From a virus: a stretch of DNA of 30,348 bases. This document shows, piece by piece, positions 5,517 through 15,790 of the stretch. Location: IMG/VR virus record IMGVR_UViG_3300046804_003162, positions 1 through 30,348 of that record, one strand, 5' to 3'. The notes under the pieces are model-generated. The model searched no databases and was not told the origin of the DNA. It worked only from the letters and a program-made list of their open reading frames with translations. Made by a program: the position numbers and the translations under genes. Numbering within the stretch: the first letter of the stretch is position 1; each line of letters starts with the position of its first letter.

Positions 5517-8500
5517 ATGGGTCTCTCTCGTTTAGAAAACTTTTTGAAGTCATCAAGAGGAACTATTCTCTACGTTAATCCTAATGATTTAGACGCAACG
5601 GATAGTATTGAAAACCAAGGAAATTCACTGACTCGTCCATTTAAAACGATTCAGAGAGCCTTAATTGAAGCAGCAAGATTTTCATACCAGCGCGGATTAA
5701 ATAATGATCGATTTGGAAAAACAACCATTCTTGTTTATCCAGGAGATCACGTTGTAGATAATCGTCCTGGATGGATTCCTGATGGGGCAAATAATTTTAG
5801 ACTGAGAAATGGTACAACATCAAATAATTTACCTCCATTTGATTTAACTTCTAATTTTGACCTTTCTGTTGCAGATAATGAGTTATATAAACTCAACAGT
5901 ATTCATGGTGGTGTTATTATCCCTCGTGGAACTTCTTTGGTTGGTTTAGATCTTCGTAAGACAAAGATTCGTCCTAAGTATGTTCCTAATCCAACAAACA
6001 GTAACATTGATAGATCTACAATTTTCAGAGTAACTGGTGGATGTTACTTCTGGCAGTTTTCAATGTTTGATGCTGACCCTAATGGCGTCTGCTATGTAGA
6101 TTATACAAGCAATACTTTTGTTCCTAATTTTTCCCACCATAAACTCACTTGCTTTGAGTATGCTGATGGAACAAACAATGTAAACATTAATGATGAGTTT
6201 CAGTCGTATTCTACAGACCGCACTGATCTTGATATGTATTATGAAAAGATTAGTATCGTTTACGGTCAATCATCTGGACGCTCTATTGAACCTGATTATC
6301 CAAGCACTTCTCTTGATATTGAACCAAAAATTGATGAATATCGCATTGTTGGTTCAACAGGACAAACAGTTGGAATTACTAGCATCAAGGCAGGAAATGG
6401 AGTAACTCCAACTACAAAAATAACTGTTACTACCGCATCAGCAATTCCTGGACTAGATGTAGATACTCCTTTCCGTATTGATGGAATTACTGCATCTGGT
6501 TATGACGGTCAGTTTGTAGTTGCAGAAAAACTCAGTGATACTGAAATTGTTTATAATGTTCAAAATACACCAGCATCAGCACTCCCCTCTACAACTGGTT
6601 CAAATCTCACTTTACAGTCAGATACCGTAACATCAGCATCTCCATACATCTTTAATGTCTCTCTTCGCTCAGTATATGGAATGTGTGGACTTCTTGCTGA
6701 TGGGGATAAAGCAAGTGGGTTTAAGTCGATGGTCGTCGCCCAATTCACTGGAATTGGTCTTCAGAAGGACGATAATGCCTTTGTTCTTTATAATCAAAAC
6801 ACTCCATCAACAGGTGTTTATGATGATAATACAGTCTCTGGGAACGAGACAATCAGCACAAATTCAAGAGCTGTTTTTAAACCAGAGTACAGAAATTTCC
6901 ACATTAAAGCAATAAATGATGCTTTCATTCAGAATGTTTCTGTCTTTGCTATTGGTTATGCAGAGCATTTTGTGACTGAAAGTGGTGGTGATATGTCAAT
7001 CACCAATTCCAATTCTAACTTTGGTGCAAAGGCACTTGTTGCATCTGGATTTAGAAGAAATGCATTTCCTCAGGACGATTTAGGATATATTACTCATATT
7101 ATTCCCCCAAAAGAAATTTCTTTAACAGAGACTTCAATTGAATTTGATTCAATTTCTGTTGGAATAGCATCCACCAATAGATTGTATCTTTACAATCAAA
7201 CTAATGTTGATATTCTTCCAGAGAATGTATTAGAGGGATATAGAATTGGTGCAAGAGAAAATGATTCTCTTAGAGTTCTCGTTTCTTTGGGGGGATCTGT
7301 TACAGAGTATAGTTCTCGTATTGTGATGCCAAATTCACAGTCGAGTGGTGAAAAATCTTTTAATGTAAATCGTAGTTCCACTGGAATTAATAGTATTGGA
7401 CCTTACAGTTTTAGTGGATCTTCTAATGTCCTTACATTATCTCAACCACATACGTTCTTGAATGGAGAGTCTATTCGTATTATCAGTGATACTGGGCAAC
7501 TTCCAGATGGACTTACTCAAAACACAGTTTATTATGCAATTACAACAGGTCTTGGTAATACTGATATTAAGATTGCAAAAACTTTAAATGATGCCATAAG
7601 CGATAATTCTCTTTCAATTAATGAAAAGGGTGGAGTTTTAAAGATTGTAAGTAGAGTATCTGATAAAAACTCTGGAGACATTGGGCACCCAATTCAGTGG
7701 GACTCTACAAATTCTCAGTGGTATATTAATGTTTCTGGCGCATCTACTGAAAATACAATTTATTCTACAATTGTTGGTTTGGGAACAACTGTTCTTGGAT
7801 CCGCAACCTCAAGAACTTTCATTCGCAGAAAGCAAGATAATAGAAATGCAGTTGACACTTTATATAGAGTAAGATATGTAATTCCAAAAGATGTAAATTC
7901 AGTAAGTGCAAGACCCCCAAGTGATGGATTTATTATCCAAGAATCAAATACTTCTATTGGATCTACAACTGGAGAAGTACAAACTTATTTTGGAACTGGT
8001 TCTATATCAAGTTTAAATGAACAAAGAAACTTTAGAATAATTGCAGATGCAACTTGGGACGGTTCACTTGCACATATTACCACAGAACTTCCACATAATC
8101 TTTCTGTTGGATCTCAAGTTCAACTTCTCAATATTAAGAGCACTCAGAATACTTCTGGGACAAGTGATTCTGGATTTAACAGAACTTATTCTGTTTCTGG
8201 AATTGGTAGTTCAAAGCATTTTAGTGTTGGATTAACTACAGATCCAGGAACATTTACAAATGATACAAGTGCAAGAAATACCTCACTTCCTTATTTTAAG
8301 AGAAAGAGATATTCAAATACCTATTACATTTATAGAAACCAAGAATCTCAAAAATATGTCGCAGGAAAACAGGATGGAATCTATTATCTGACCCTACTGA
8401 ATGCTTCAAATTCACCAACGGTGTCTCCATTCACAGGAGAGAAGTTTTCACAACCTGTTAAAGAACTTTATCCACAAACAAATCGAGACAATCCAAGTTC

Positions 8501-11345
8501 TGATCCAGATTCAACAAAGTGTTTTGCGTCGAATAATCTAATTGGAGAAGTTGTTGTTAATGATGTAAGAAATAGTATCACAAAAGAAACTGTTGATAAA
8601 GTTTTGAATGATACTGATATTGGAGTTGGTATTAATAATATCATTTCTTCTTCTGGCACAGCACATACAATTACAACAAAAATTGATCACGGATTGAATC
8701 GAATTACTCAAGCTAGTATTGTTAATGGTGGTGCTGGATATGGCAATGGAACTGCTGGTGATTATTATAATGCAAAACTGGTTTCAATTGGATCTTCTAC
8801 CACAGGTAAACATGCTACTGCAAAAATTACAGTAAATGGAAGTGGGACAATCACCAGTCTCAAGATTATGGATGGTGGTAGTGCATATGGAATTGGTAAC
8901 ACTCTTGCAGTTGTTGGTATTGCGACAACTACTGGATATTCTCAGGCAGTTGTATCAGTTACGCAAATTTATAATAATGTTGGTGATACATTAAGAGTTT
9001 CTGGTGTGTCTTCAGAGTCATATGCGGGATATAATAATCTTTATAGAATTACTGGTATTAATGTTGGTGCTGCTACTTCAATTACAGTTGTTTCTTCAAC
9101 TTCAGTTTCTGGATACTCAACGGCAGGCATAGGTTCCGTATTGTCTTCAAATGCATTTACTTATCTTACTGGTGAGGCAATTCAAGTCAGTGCATTAAGT
9201 TATAATGCAACAACAGGAGTCGGAATTGTTACCACTACCAATCGTCACGGACTCAAAGTTGATACAAAAGTTAGATTTACCGGTGCAAATGAATCCGTTT
9301 ATAATGGAGATTTTGTTGTAACTGAAAATCTTGGTTTAAATTCATTCTCAGTTGCGATCGGAGTTGGAACCACTGCACCAACAGCAACAGGAACTCTTTA
9401 TGTTTATCGTGAGGGTCATACTTCTAATGATGGTATTATTGCTGTCGAAAATGAAAATCTAAATGGTCGTATGATTCCAATTTATGCTGGGATTACGACC
9501 ACTATTTCTGCTGCCATTACAAGTCAAACAACAGATCAAGTCAATATTAATAATATTGGAAATCTTGATGTAAGCATTGGCGATTATTTAATGATTGATG
9601 ATGAGATTGTAAGAGTAAAAACAACAACGACGGGATCAAATCCTGTTTATGTATTCCGTGGTGTTCTTGGTTCTAGACCAACTACTCACGACGTTAATAG
9701 TGTTGTTAGAAGAATTAAAGTAAATCCAGTTGAACTTCGTAGACATTCTATCTCTCGTGCTTCTGGACATACTTTTGAATATGTTGGATTTGGTCCTGGT
9801 AATTATTCAACTGCTTTCCCTGACAAACAAGATCGTCAAATTTCTTCTCAAGAAGAACTATTAGCACAATCAACCAGAACAGAAGGTGGTATTAACTTCT
9901 ATACTGGTATGAATGATAAGGGCATCTCATACTCTGGAAATAAAAAGTTAAGCACTGTTACGGGGCAAGAGGAAATCTTTGATACTCCGATTCAAACTGT
10001 AACTGGAGAAGACATTGGTAATATTCTTGGATTAAATGTTATCAATCCAATTGAAGGAATATTTAATCGTTCGATTCGTGTAGAAGGTGGTGTTGGCAAT
10101 AAAGCTGCATCCGAATTTAATGGACCTATTATTGTTACGAATAAGTTAACATCAACTTCAGATAAAGGTATTGAGGCAAACTCCTATTATATTCAAGGAG
10201 ATCAAACTGTTTCAAGAAAGCATACTCTTTCAGAAACAACACCATCACTTTCTGGAAACCCTGGTGATGTTGTTTACTATGCAAACCCATCAAAAGGTGG
10301 TTATGTTGGTTGGATTTATACTGTTGATAATGACTGGTATCGTTTCGGAAATGTAAGTATTTCAAAGGATTCGAATATTGGAATATTTGATAAAGTTGGA
10401 ATTGCAACAACATCTCCTGGAAATTGCACTCTTAGAGTTGGCGCAGGTTCTTCACTATTCTGTGTTGATGGAACTGGAGTTGGTATTGGAACAACTGCAA
10501 ATACATATAAACTTCACGTTAACGGAAACACAAATATTGGTGGAACTTGTTATGCGTCATACTTCTCCGGAGATGGCAGTGGATTGACGAATCTTAATGC
10601 AACTGCTCTTGGGTGGACCAATATTACTGGTGCAATTTATAACACTAATCTCAACAACGTTGGTATTGGAACTTCTGTTCCTAGATTTAATCTTGAACTT
10701 GGATCTGTTGGAACTTCTTCAACATCACTGTATGTCAATGGTGAAGCAAAATTTGTTGGATTAATCACTGCAAATAATGTATTTGTAAGTGGAATTATTA
10801 CTTCAACAAATTATAACTTACAAAGCACAACGGGAAGTATCACTGCTGGCATTATCACATCTACTTCTTTAGTTGTTGGCACATCTGGAACAGCGATTAC
10901 TTCTAGCAATGGTTTAGTTGGTATTGGAACCACAGTGCCAAGAGCAAAACTTGATGTTGAAGGTCTTGCAAGATTAAAGACTTATTCTGAGGTTGTAAGA
11001 AGTGTATCAAGTTCTTCTAATGTTGTAACTCTTGATCTCTCTCAAGCACAAACATTTGAATTGACATTAACTGAAAATGTAGACTACTTTACGATTACAA
11101 ATCCACCATCAAATTCAAGTTCTTTTACAATTAAGATCACTCAAAATTCTACGGGAGGTTATACCGCAGATATAGATGATATTCGTAATTCTGGAGGAAC
11201 GTCACTAAATGTTTATTGGCCTGGAGGTGGCGTTTTACCTATAATGACTCCAACTGCAAGTCGCTCCGACATTTATTCATTCCGCACATTTGATAGTGGA
11301 ACCACTTGGTATGGAGTAGTAATCGGACAAAACTTTGTTAATTAA
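5517..11345 (+). CDS. Giant virion fibre/baseplate protein, 1942 residues
   Basis: The N-terminus carries GTILYVNPNDLDATDS and PFKTIQRALIEAARFSY (about residues 15-58), then TTILVYPGDHVV near 68-79, a start typical of pectate-lyase-like right-handed beta-helices in phage appendages. The middle has repeated beta modules: GY-type glycine repeats such as SIVNGGAGYGNG (from about 1068), and an IGDYLMIDDEIVRVK plus VFRGVLGS module (about 1352-1385). Towards the C-terminus, GIGTT and LHVNG or LDVEG repeats recur (about 1640-1830), ending in a beta domain with YFTITNPPS and TTWYGVVIGQNFVN. I know this type as a conserved large virion protein of T4-like cyanophages. Whether it is baseplate or fibre is not decidable here. 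It is preceded by a late box and followed 16 bases later by the adhesin gene. Confidence 0.75.
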   Translation: MGLSRLENFLKSSRGTILYVNPNDLDATDSIENQGNSLTRPFKTIQRALIEAARFSYQRGLNNDRFGKTTILVYPGDHVVDNRPGWIPDGANNFRLRNGTTSNNLPPFDLTSNFDLSVADNELYKLNSIHGGVIIPRGTSLVGLDLRKTKIRPKYVPNPTNSNIDRSTIFRVTGGCYFWQFSMFDADPNGVCYVDYTSNTFVPNFSHHKLTCFEYADGTNNVNINDEFQSYSTDRTDLDMYYEKISIVYGQSSGRSIEPDYPSTSLDIEPKIDEYRIVGSTGQTVGITSIKAGNGVTPTTKITVTTASAIPGLDVDTPFRIDGITASGYDGQFVVAEKLSDTEIVYNVQNTPASALPSTTGSNLTLQSDTVTSASPYIFNVSLRSVYGMCGLLADGDKASGFKSMVVAQFTGIGLQKDDNAFVLYNQNTPSTGVYDDNTVSGNETISTNSRAVFKPEYRNFHIKAINDAFIQNVSVFAIGYAEHFVTESGGDMSITNSNSNFGAKALVASGFRRNAFPQDDLGYITHIIPPKEISLTETSIEFDSISVGIASTNRLYLYNQTNVDILPENVLEGYRIGARENDSLRVLVSLGGSVTEYSSRIVMPNSQSSGEKSFNVNRSSTGINSIGPYSFSGSSNVLTLSQPHTFLNGESIRIISDTGQLPDGLTQNTVYYAITTGLGNTDIKIAKTLNDAISDNSLSINEKGGVLKIVSRVSDKNSGDIGHPIQWDSTNSQWYINVSGASTENTIYSTIVGLGTTVLGSATSRTFIRRKQDNRNAVDTLYRVRYVIPKDVNSVSARPPSDGFIIQESNTSIGSTTGEVQTYFGTGSISSLNEQRNFRIIADATWDGSLAHITTELPHNLSVGSQVQLLNIKSTQNTSGTSDSGFNRTYSVSGIGSSKHFSVGLTTDPGTFTNDTSARNTSLPYFKRKRYSNTYYIYRNQESQKYVAGKQDGIYYLTLLNASNSPTVSPFTGEKFSQPVKELYPQTNRDNPSSDPDSTKCFASNNLIGEVVVNDVRNSITKETVDKVLNDTDIGVGINNIISSSGTAHTITTKIDHGLNRITQASIVNGGAGYGNGTAGDYYNAKLVSIGSSTTGKHATAKITVNGSGTITSLKIMDGGSAYGIGNTLAVVGIATTTGYSQAVVSVTQIYNNVGDTLRVSGVSSESYAGYNNLYRITGINVGAATSITVVSSTSVSGYSTAGIGSVLSSNAFTYLTGEAIQVSALSYNATTGVGIVTTTNRHGLKVDTKVRFTGANESVYNGDFVVTENLGLNSFSVAIGVGTTAPTATGTLYVYREGHTSNDGIIAVENENLNGRMIPIYAGITTTISAAITSQTTDQVNINNIGNLDVSIGDYLMIDDEIVRVKTTTTGSNPVYVFRGVLGSRPTTHDVNSVVRRIKVNPVELRRHSISRASGHTFEYVGFGPGNYSTAFPDKQDRQISSQEELLAQSTRTEGGINFYTGMNDKGISYSGNKKLSTVTGQEEIFDTPIQTVTGEDIGNILGLNVINPIEGIFNRSIRVEGGVGNKAASEFNGPIIVTNKLTSTSDKGIEANSYYIQGDQTVSRKHTLSETTPSLSGNPGDVVYYANPSKGGYVGWIYTVDNDWYRFGNVSISKDSNIGIFDKVGIATTSPGNCTLRVGAGSSLFCVDGTGVGIGTTANTYKLHVNGNTNIGGTCYASYFSGDGSGLTNLNATALGWTNITGAIYNTNLNNVGIGTSVPRFNLELGSVGTSSTSLYVNGEAKFVGLITANNVFVSGIITSTNYNLQSTTGSITAGIITSTSLVVGTSGTAITSSNGLVGIGTTVPRAKLDVEGLARLKTYSEVVRSVSSSSNVVTLDLSQAQTFELTLTENVDYFTITNPPSNSSSFTIKITQNSTGGYTADIDDIRNSGGTSLNVYWPGGGVLPIMTPTASRSDIYSFRTFDSGTTWYGVVIGQNFVN

Positions 11346-11361
11346 TTCGAGGTAATTGTAG

Positions 11362-12975
11362 ATGCTTAATAAACAAACAACATTAGACCTCAATGGTCCA
11401 ATCTTGTCGTTCACTTTGCAACCATCGTCAGTTTCAGTTTGCGATTCTGGAGTTGCAATATTTACCGGAATTGCTTCTGCCACGTTTCCTACACCGGCAA
11501 CTAATACTGGATACATTTCTTATCAGTGGTACGATCAAAATGGACCATTATCAGATAGTGCAAATGTAACTGGTGCTGCCACAACAGTTCTTACTTTATC
11601 AAATCTTAAAAGTCCTACAGATCATAATCGTCAGTTTTATTTAAAAGCAGATTATGTTGCTTCCGCTTATGGGTTGGCCGGAGTTGCTGTCACTGTAGGA
11701 AGTGGAAGATCAACTGGTAATGCTGTTAATGATACTCTAAACTCAAACACCGCGACAATAACAGTTTATCCTGTCATTTCTATCACTGAACAACCAACTA
11801 ATAAGACAGTTGCACAAGGAATATCTGCGACTTTTACTGCTCAAGCATCATTAACTGATACCACTCAAGGAAGTCTTTCTTTTCGTTGGCAATTGAATGA
11901 AAATGATTTATCTGATAGTTCTACTACCATTGGATCAGGCACTCAAACACTATCAATTTCTTCGTCTACTGTAAGTACTAGCACTGTAAGGGCAAAAATA
12001 ACACATCCAACTTCTTGCAGTTCTCCAATTTATACAAATTCAGTTAATTTCAATGTTGTTTCTGCGCGAGAAATTGTAAACTTTGAATTTCCACTTGACA
12101 CAAGTTCTAATCTTGCGTTTTTAGATTCTAAAAATCTTAGGGATGGTAGTTATGTAATTTCTAAATCTCAACAACAAAATTCTTCAATTTTATTTTGCGT
12201 GCTCTATGCTCCGGAAAAAGATGTCACTGTTTTTATGGATATCTATGGTGAGAAGGGACTTGATAGTGGATCATATAAAGGTGGTGAAGGTGGAGTTTCG
12301 ACAATTAAACTCACACTCAAAAAAAATGAAGAATATGTTCTTGAGGGTCCTAATCGCCTTCAAAGTTATTATAATGGGGCAATTTACTTATATCGTAAAG
12401 CGAGGATAATATCTGTTGTTGGTGGTGGAGGAAATGCTGGATCTACTGGAAATGGTGGTGATGGCGGAGGAGTAAATGTTCTTGGTGGAAATGCTTCGGG
12501 GTCTGGAGCTGGATCGGGTGGACCTTTATATCAAGCAGGAACTTTACCTTCTAATGGCATTTTTGGATCTATTTTTAGTAGCGTCTCATTGCTTCCGGGA
12601 GATAGTCTTGCCTCAATTCCAAATGGAGGAAGGGTATTACCTTGTACCAAAGGAAGATATTGGAGAGAATTGGGTTATTCTGCTTGTGCTGATATTGGTA
12701 CTACTCAACTTCGTAAACCTAATGGAACTCTTGTTACAAATACAGCTTCAATTTCTCGTGGATTTAAAGATGGATATGCCATTAGACAAAATCAAGGTGG
12801 TGCAATCAGTGGAGGAGGACAAGGTGGCGGTGGAGCAACTGGAGGTAATGGTGGTAATGGCGGCGGCGGGGGAGGAGGAAGTGGATACACCGATGGATCA
12901 GTAGAAATTATTTCAACTAGACAAGGAGGAAACACTGGGGAGGCAAAAGTTGTAATTCGTATTGCAGACTTTTAG
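11362..12975 (+). CDS. Adhesin with two Ig-like domains and glycine-rich C-terminus
   Basis: 537 residues; Shine-Dalgarno GAGGTAA precedes the ATG. Two immunoglobulin-like repeats occupy about residues 14-98 and 133-215; each has an LQPSSVSV- or EQPTNKTV-type first strand and a YQWYDQNGPLSD- or FRWQLNENDLSD-type core with the diagnostic Trp. Glycine-rich tracts lie near residues 352-390 and 478-512 (for example GGGQGGGGATGGNGGNGG). Runs like these recall the polyglycine layers of the T-even gp38 adhesins, where loops between Gly helices bind host receptors. The Gly tracts here are separated by a non-repetitive, partly Cys-containing insert. A receptor-binding or fibre-tip role is inferred. 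No signal peptide or membrane segment is seen. Confidence 0.65.
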   Translation: MLNKQTTLDLNGPILSFTLQPSSVSVCDSGVAIFTGIASATFPTPATNTGYISYQWYDQNGPLSDSANVTGAATTVLTLSNLKSPTDHNRQFYLKADYVASAYGLAGVAVTVGSGRSTGNAVNDTLNSNTATITVYPVISITEQPTNKTVAQGISATFTAQASLTDTTQGSLSFRWQLNENDLSDSSTTIGSGTQTLSISSSTVSTSTVRAKITHPTSCSSPIYTNSVNFNVVSAREIVNFEFPLDTSSNLAFLDSKNLRDGSYVISKSQQQNSSILFCVLYAPEKDVTVFMDIYGEKGLDSGSYKGGEGGVSTIKLTLKKNEEYVLEGPNRLQSYYNGAIYLYRKARIISVVGGGGNAGSTGNGGDGGGVNVLGGNASGSGAGSGGPLYQAGTLPSNGIFGSIFSSVSLLPGDSLASIPNGGRVLPCTKGRYWRELGYSACADIGTTQLRKPNGTLVTNTASISRGFKDGYAIRQNQGGAISGGGQGGGGATGGNGGNGGGGGGGSGYTDGSVEIISTRQGGNTGEAKVVIRIADF

Positions 12976-12977
12976 TG

Positions 12978-12985
12978 CATAAATA
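12978..12985 (+). promoter_or_regulatory. T4-like late promoter box (CATAAATA)
   Basis: CATAAATA lies just after the adhesin stop codon and 31 bases before the next fibre gene. A purine-rich ribosome-binding stretch (GGGGGAG) follows. Confidence 0.6.
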
Positions 12986-13016
12986 AAATTACTAAGATGG
13001 GGGAGAGTGAACCCAA

Positions 13017-15155
13017 ATGACTATCAATAAGAATTTTGTAGTCAAAAATGGTCTAGAGGTAAACCAAGACCTTATTCTTGCAGATGCCGTAACTGATAGA
13101 GTAGGTATTGGTTCAACCATCCCAAGGTTTAGATTAGATGTTTCTGGTGGAATCGGTGCAACAGACGCTTATTTGAGCGGTATTGCAACAATTCAAAATA
13201 CTTTAAGAGTTGGAACCGGCGGAGCAGTATTCAGTGCTCTTGGATCTAGTAATTTAGTTGGTGTAGGAACTGCAATTCCTGCATATCTTTTAGATGTTCG
13301 CTCTCCAGTAAGCACAGGACAAACGGCTCTTTATGTTTATGGTGATCTAAGAGTCACTGGTGACTTAAATGTAGATGATATTGTTTTAGATCAAGCAGAT
13401 TTTAATTCGTTAAATGTTAGTGCTGCCAGTGTTAGTGCTGCCAGTATTGGTGTTGCTACCATATCAACATTGGGAGTAACCGGAGTAACCACAACTCAGT
13501 ATCTTCAAGTTACCGGAATATCAAGTTTTGTTGGGTTTGCAACATTTGGTAGTGGTCTTCAAGTAGTTTCTGGTGTTTCTACCTTAGGTGTTACTACCGC
13601 AACTAACTTAACATCACAACAACTTAATGTTTCTGGAGTATCAACTCTTGGTGTTACTACCGCAACTAACTTAACATCACAACAACTTAATGTTTCTGGA
13701 GTTTCTACATTAGGAACACTTCAAGTATCACCAGGTATTGTTACTGCAACATCTGGTATTATTACTTATTATGGTGATGGATCTAAACTCGCTAATATTG
13801 TATCTATATCTGGTGTTGGTATAAACACTGAAGGTGGATCTGTAGGAACTGGAGCAACAATTCTTGATTTTCGTGGTTCTGGAATTTCTACAGTTACGGT
13901 TTCTTCCGGTATTGCAACTATTAATATTATTGGTGCTGCATCTTCTTTGGGACAAATTAAAAGTGTTGATGATATTTCATCATCTTTTAATGGATCTACT
14001 CAATCATTTCCACTTACATTCAATAGTGTTGCAGTAACACCAGCAAATGAACAGCAAATCCTGGTTGTTCTTGGTGGCGTTCTTCAAAATCCACTAACTG
14101 ATTATAGTATCAGTGGATCAAATATAATATTTACAACAGCACCTTCAAGTGGTCTTACTTTTTCTGGTATTCTTTTTGGCCCTGCAATTCCAATTTCCAC
14201 GATTAGTGACGGAACAGTAACTCCCAGTAAATTATCAGCAGGTGGACCATCATGGAGCACTTCTGGCGATCTTTATGTTTCCGGTATTACTACAGTTTCA
14301 ACTGGAGTAGGAACTGTTAGAATTGGCGTTGGAAATACAACACTTCTTGTTGAAGGAAATGCAAGAATTACTGGCATTCTAACAATAGGCACTTCAAGTT
14401 TAACTCTTGATGGCACTAACAATATTATTAATGTAGGGACTGGTGTTACAATTTACGGTAATACAGGGATTATTAGTGCGACATCTATCAATGTAAGTCC
14501 AACATCCACAACAACTCTTGGTGTTACTACAGTTACTAATTTAATATCACAACAACTTAATGTTTCTGGAGTTTCTACTGCGTCTAGATTTGTTTCAACA
14601 GTTGCAACAGGAACAGCACCACTTACTGTTTCATCAACAACACAAGTTACTAATTTAAATGCATCTCAACTTGAGGGTTATGCAACTGCAACAATAAACA
14701 CTGGAAATACAATTGTAAGGCGTGATGCATCTGGTAACTTTAGTGCAGGAATTATTACTGCTTCATTAACTGGAAATGCAACTGGATTATCAGGAACTCC
14801 CAATTTAAATGTTGGAATAGTCACATCTACAAAGATAGATCTTTCCGGTCAATACGCACAAAACGTTGTTGCAGTGTCTGCACTTGACATTGATTGTAGT
14901 GCTGGTAATTACTTTACCAAAACAATTAATGGTGCTAGCACTTTTACCGTTAGCAACATTCCTTCTAGCCGTTCTTATGCCTTTACACTAGAAGTAACTC
15001 ATACAAGTGGAACAATAACCTGGTTTAGTGGTGTAGAGTGGCCCAGCAGCACAGCACCAACATTAACGACTGGTAAAACACATTTGTTTATGTTCGTGAC
15101 TGACGATGGTGGCACCCGCTGGCGTGCTTCCAGCCTGATCAACTATACCAACTGA
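13017..15155 (+). CDS. Modular tail-fibre protein
   Basis: 712 residues with phage-fibre architecture. The N-terminus (NKNFVVKNGLEVNQDLILA) looks like an attachment segment and leads into GIGSTIPRFRLDVSGG-type repeats. A tandem 21-residue repeat follows (VSGVSTLGVTTATNLTSQQLN, about residues 184-225), then a GIITYYGDGSKL module near 242-257. Residues about 313-415 form a beta module with QQILVVLGGVLQNPLTDY, common in phage fibres. The C-terminus (about 620-712) has FTVSNIPSSRSYAFTLEV and WFSGVEWPSS, resembling the end of the giant upstream protein. There is no S74 chaperone, so it may depend on a separate chaperone. Role inferred: trimeric host-recognition fibre. Confidence 0.75.
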   Translation: MTINKNFVVKNGLEVNQDLILADAVTDRVGIGSTIPRFRLDVSGGIGATDAYLSGIATIQNTLRVGTGGAVFSALGSSNLVGVGTAIPAYLLDVRSPVSTGQTALYVYGDLRVTGDLNVDDIVLDQADFNSLNVSAASVSAASIGVATISTLGVTGVTTTQYLQVTGISSFVGFATFGSGLQVVSGVSTLGVTTATNLTSQQLNVSGVSTLGVTTATNLTSQQLNVSGVSTLGTLQVSPGIVTATSGIITYYGDGSKLANIVSISGVGINTEGGSVGTGATILDFRGSGISTVTVSSGIATINIIGAASSLGQIKSVDDISSSFNGSTQSFPLTFNSVAVTPANEQQILVVLGGVLQNPLTDYSISGSNIIFTTAPSSGLTFSGILFGPAIPISTISDGTVTPSKLSAGGPSWSTSGDLYVSGITTVSTGVGTVRIGVGNTTLLVEGNARITGILTIGTSSLTLDGTNNIINVGTGVTIYGNTGIISATSINVSPTSTTTLGVTTVTNLISQQLNVSGVSTASRFVSTVATGTAPLTVSSTTQVTNLNASQLEGYATATINTGNTIVRRDASGNFSAGIITASLTGNATGLSGTPNLNVGIVTSTKIDLSGQYAQNVVAVSALDIDCSAGNYFTKTINGASTFTVSNIPSSRSYAFTLEVTHTSGTITWFSGVEWPSSTAPTLTTGKTHLFMFVTDDGGTRWRASSLINYTN
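13566..13691 (+). repeat. Tandem 63-bp direct repeat, two copies plus partial third
   Basis: Copies at 13566-13628 and 13629-13691 encode the same 21 residues and differ at only a few bases. A partial third copy starts at 13692. Related units recur in the same gene near 14518-14577 and in the S74 fibre near 16340-16440, making this a mobile or shuffled fibre module. Confidence 0.85.
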
Positions 15156-15161
15156 TAAAAT

Positions 15162-15767
15162 ATGGATCCGAAGACACGAGCACTGTTGATGGGAAGCAGT
15201 GTTTTAGACACTGGTAATAGCACTCCAGCAACCCTTATATCTGCAAGCTTAGGACTTGCATCTAGTCCTGGAAGCGTAAATCTAACTAAACAAGCAGGAG
15301 ACCTTGCAATTTTAATGAGTGGTTACGGAAATACTTCGCCTGCTGGATGGACTTTTTTCGACACAGTGACAGTTGGATATTATACTGGCCAAGTTTATTA
15401 TCGTACTGTTCAGTCCGGAGACGGTTCTTACAGCACAAACTTGGGATCCTATGAGTATTTTATGGCAATTTTACGTGGCCATACAAGAATTGATTCCATT
15501 CAAGGATTTGGTAGCCTTGAATCTGGGACAAGTGCAACCCGTTCTTTCTCTAAAGATGGATCACTCTTAGTTCTTGCCTCGGACAGAGGAGCAACCACTG
15601 CTCCTACAATTTCTGGCACATATGACAATTCTTATGGACCTTACAACTCGGGAGCATTTACGACTATTACGCGCTTCAAGGGAAACTACGATGCCAATAC
15701 AAATGTAACAATAACAGATTATTCAGATACCTATAGCACTGGCGGTATCATAGTGCTAACCGTTTAA
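15162..15767 (+). CDS. Small beta-rich tail-associated protein
   Basis: 201 residues; family not recognised. The sequence is rich in Ser, Gly, Thr and aromatic residues and reads as a beta-sandwich, with strands such as AGDLAILMSGYG, WTFFDTV and SLLVLASDRGA, and a C-terminus GGIIVLTV. Similar small beta-sandwich proteins are found beside phage fibre genes and may cap or decorate a fibre; this is inference. It starts 6 bases after the modular fibre gene and is followed 23 bases later by a tail chaperone gene, so expression as part of the same late transcript is likely. No catalytic motif is seen. Confidence 0.5.
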   Translation: MDPKTRALLMGSSVLDTGNSTPATLISASLGLASSPGSVNLTKQAGDLAILMSGYGNTSPAGWTFFDTVTVGYYTGQVYYRTVQSGDGSYSTNLGSYEYFMAILRGHTRIDSIQGFGSLESGTSATRSFSKDGSLLVLASDRGATTAPTISGTYDNSYGPYNSGAFTTITRFKGNYDANTNVTITDYSDTYSTGGIIVLTV

Positions 15768-15790
15768 ACTACTCTATCATCACTCCTCTC

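Noticed and set aside
12476-12904. 142-residue + strand frame inside the adhesin gene
   Set aside because: An out-of-frame shadow of the Gly-rich codons, which give long open frames in other phases.
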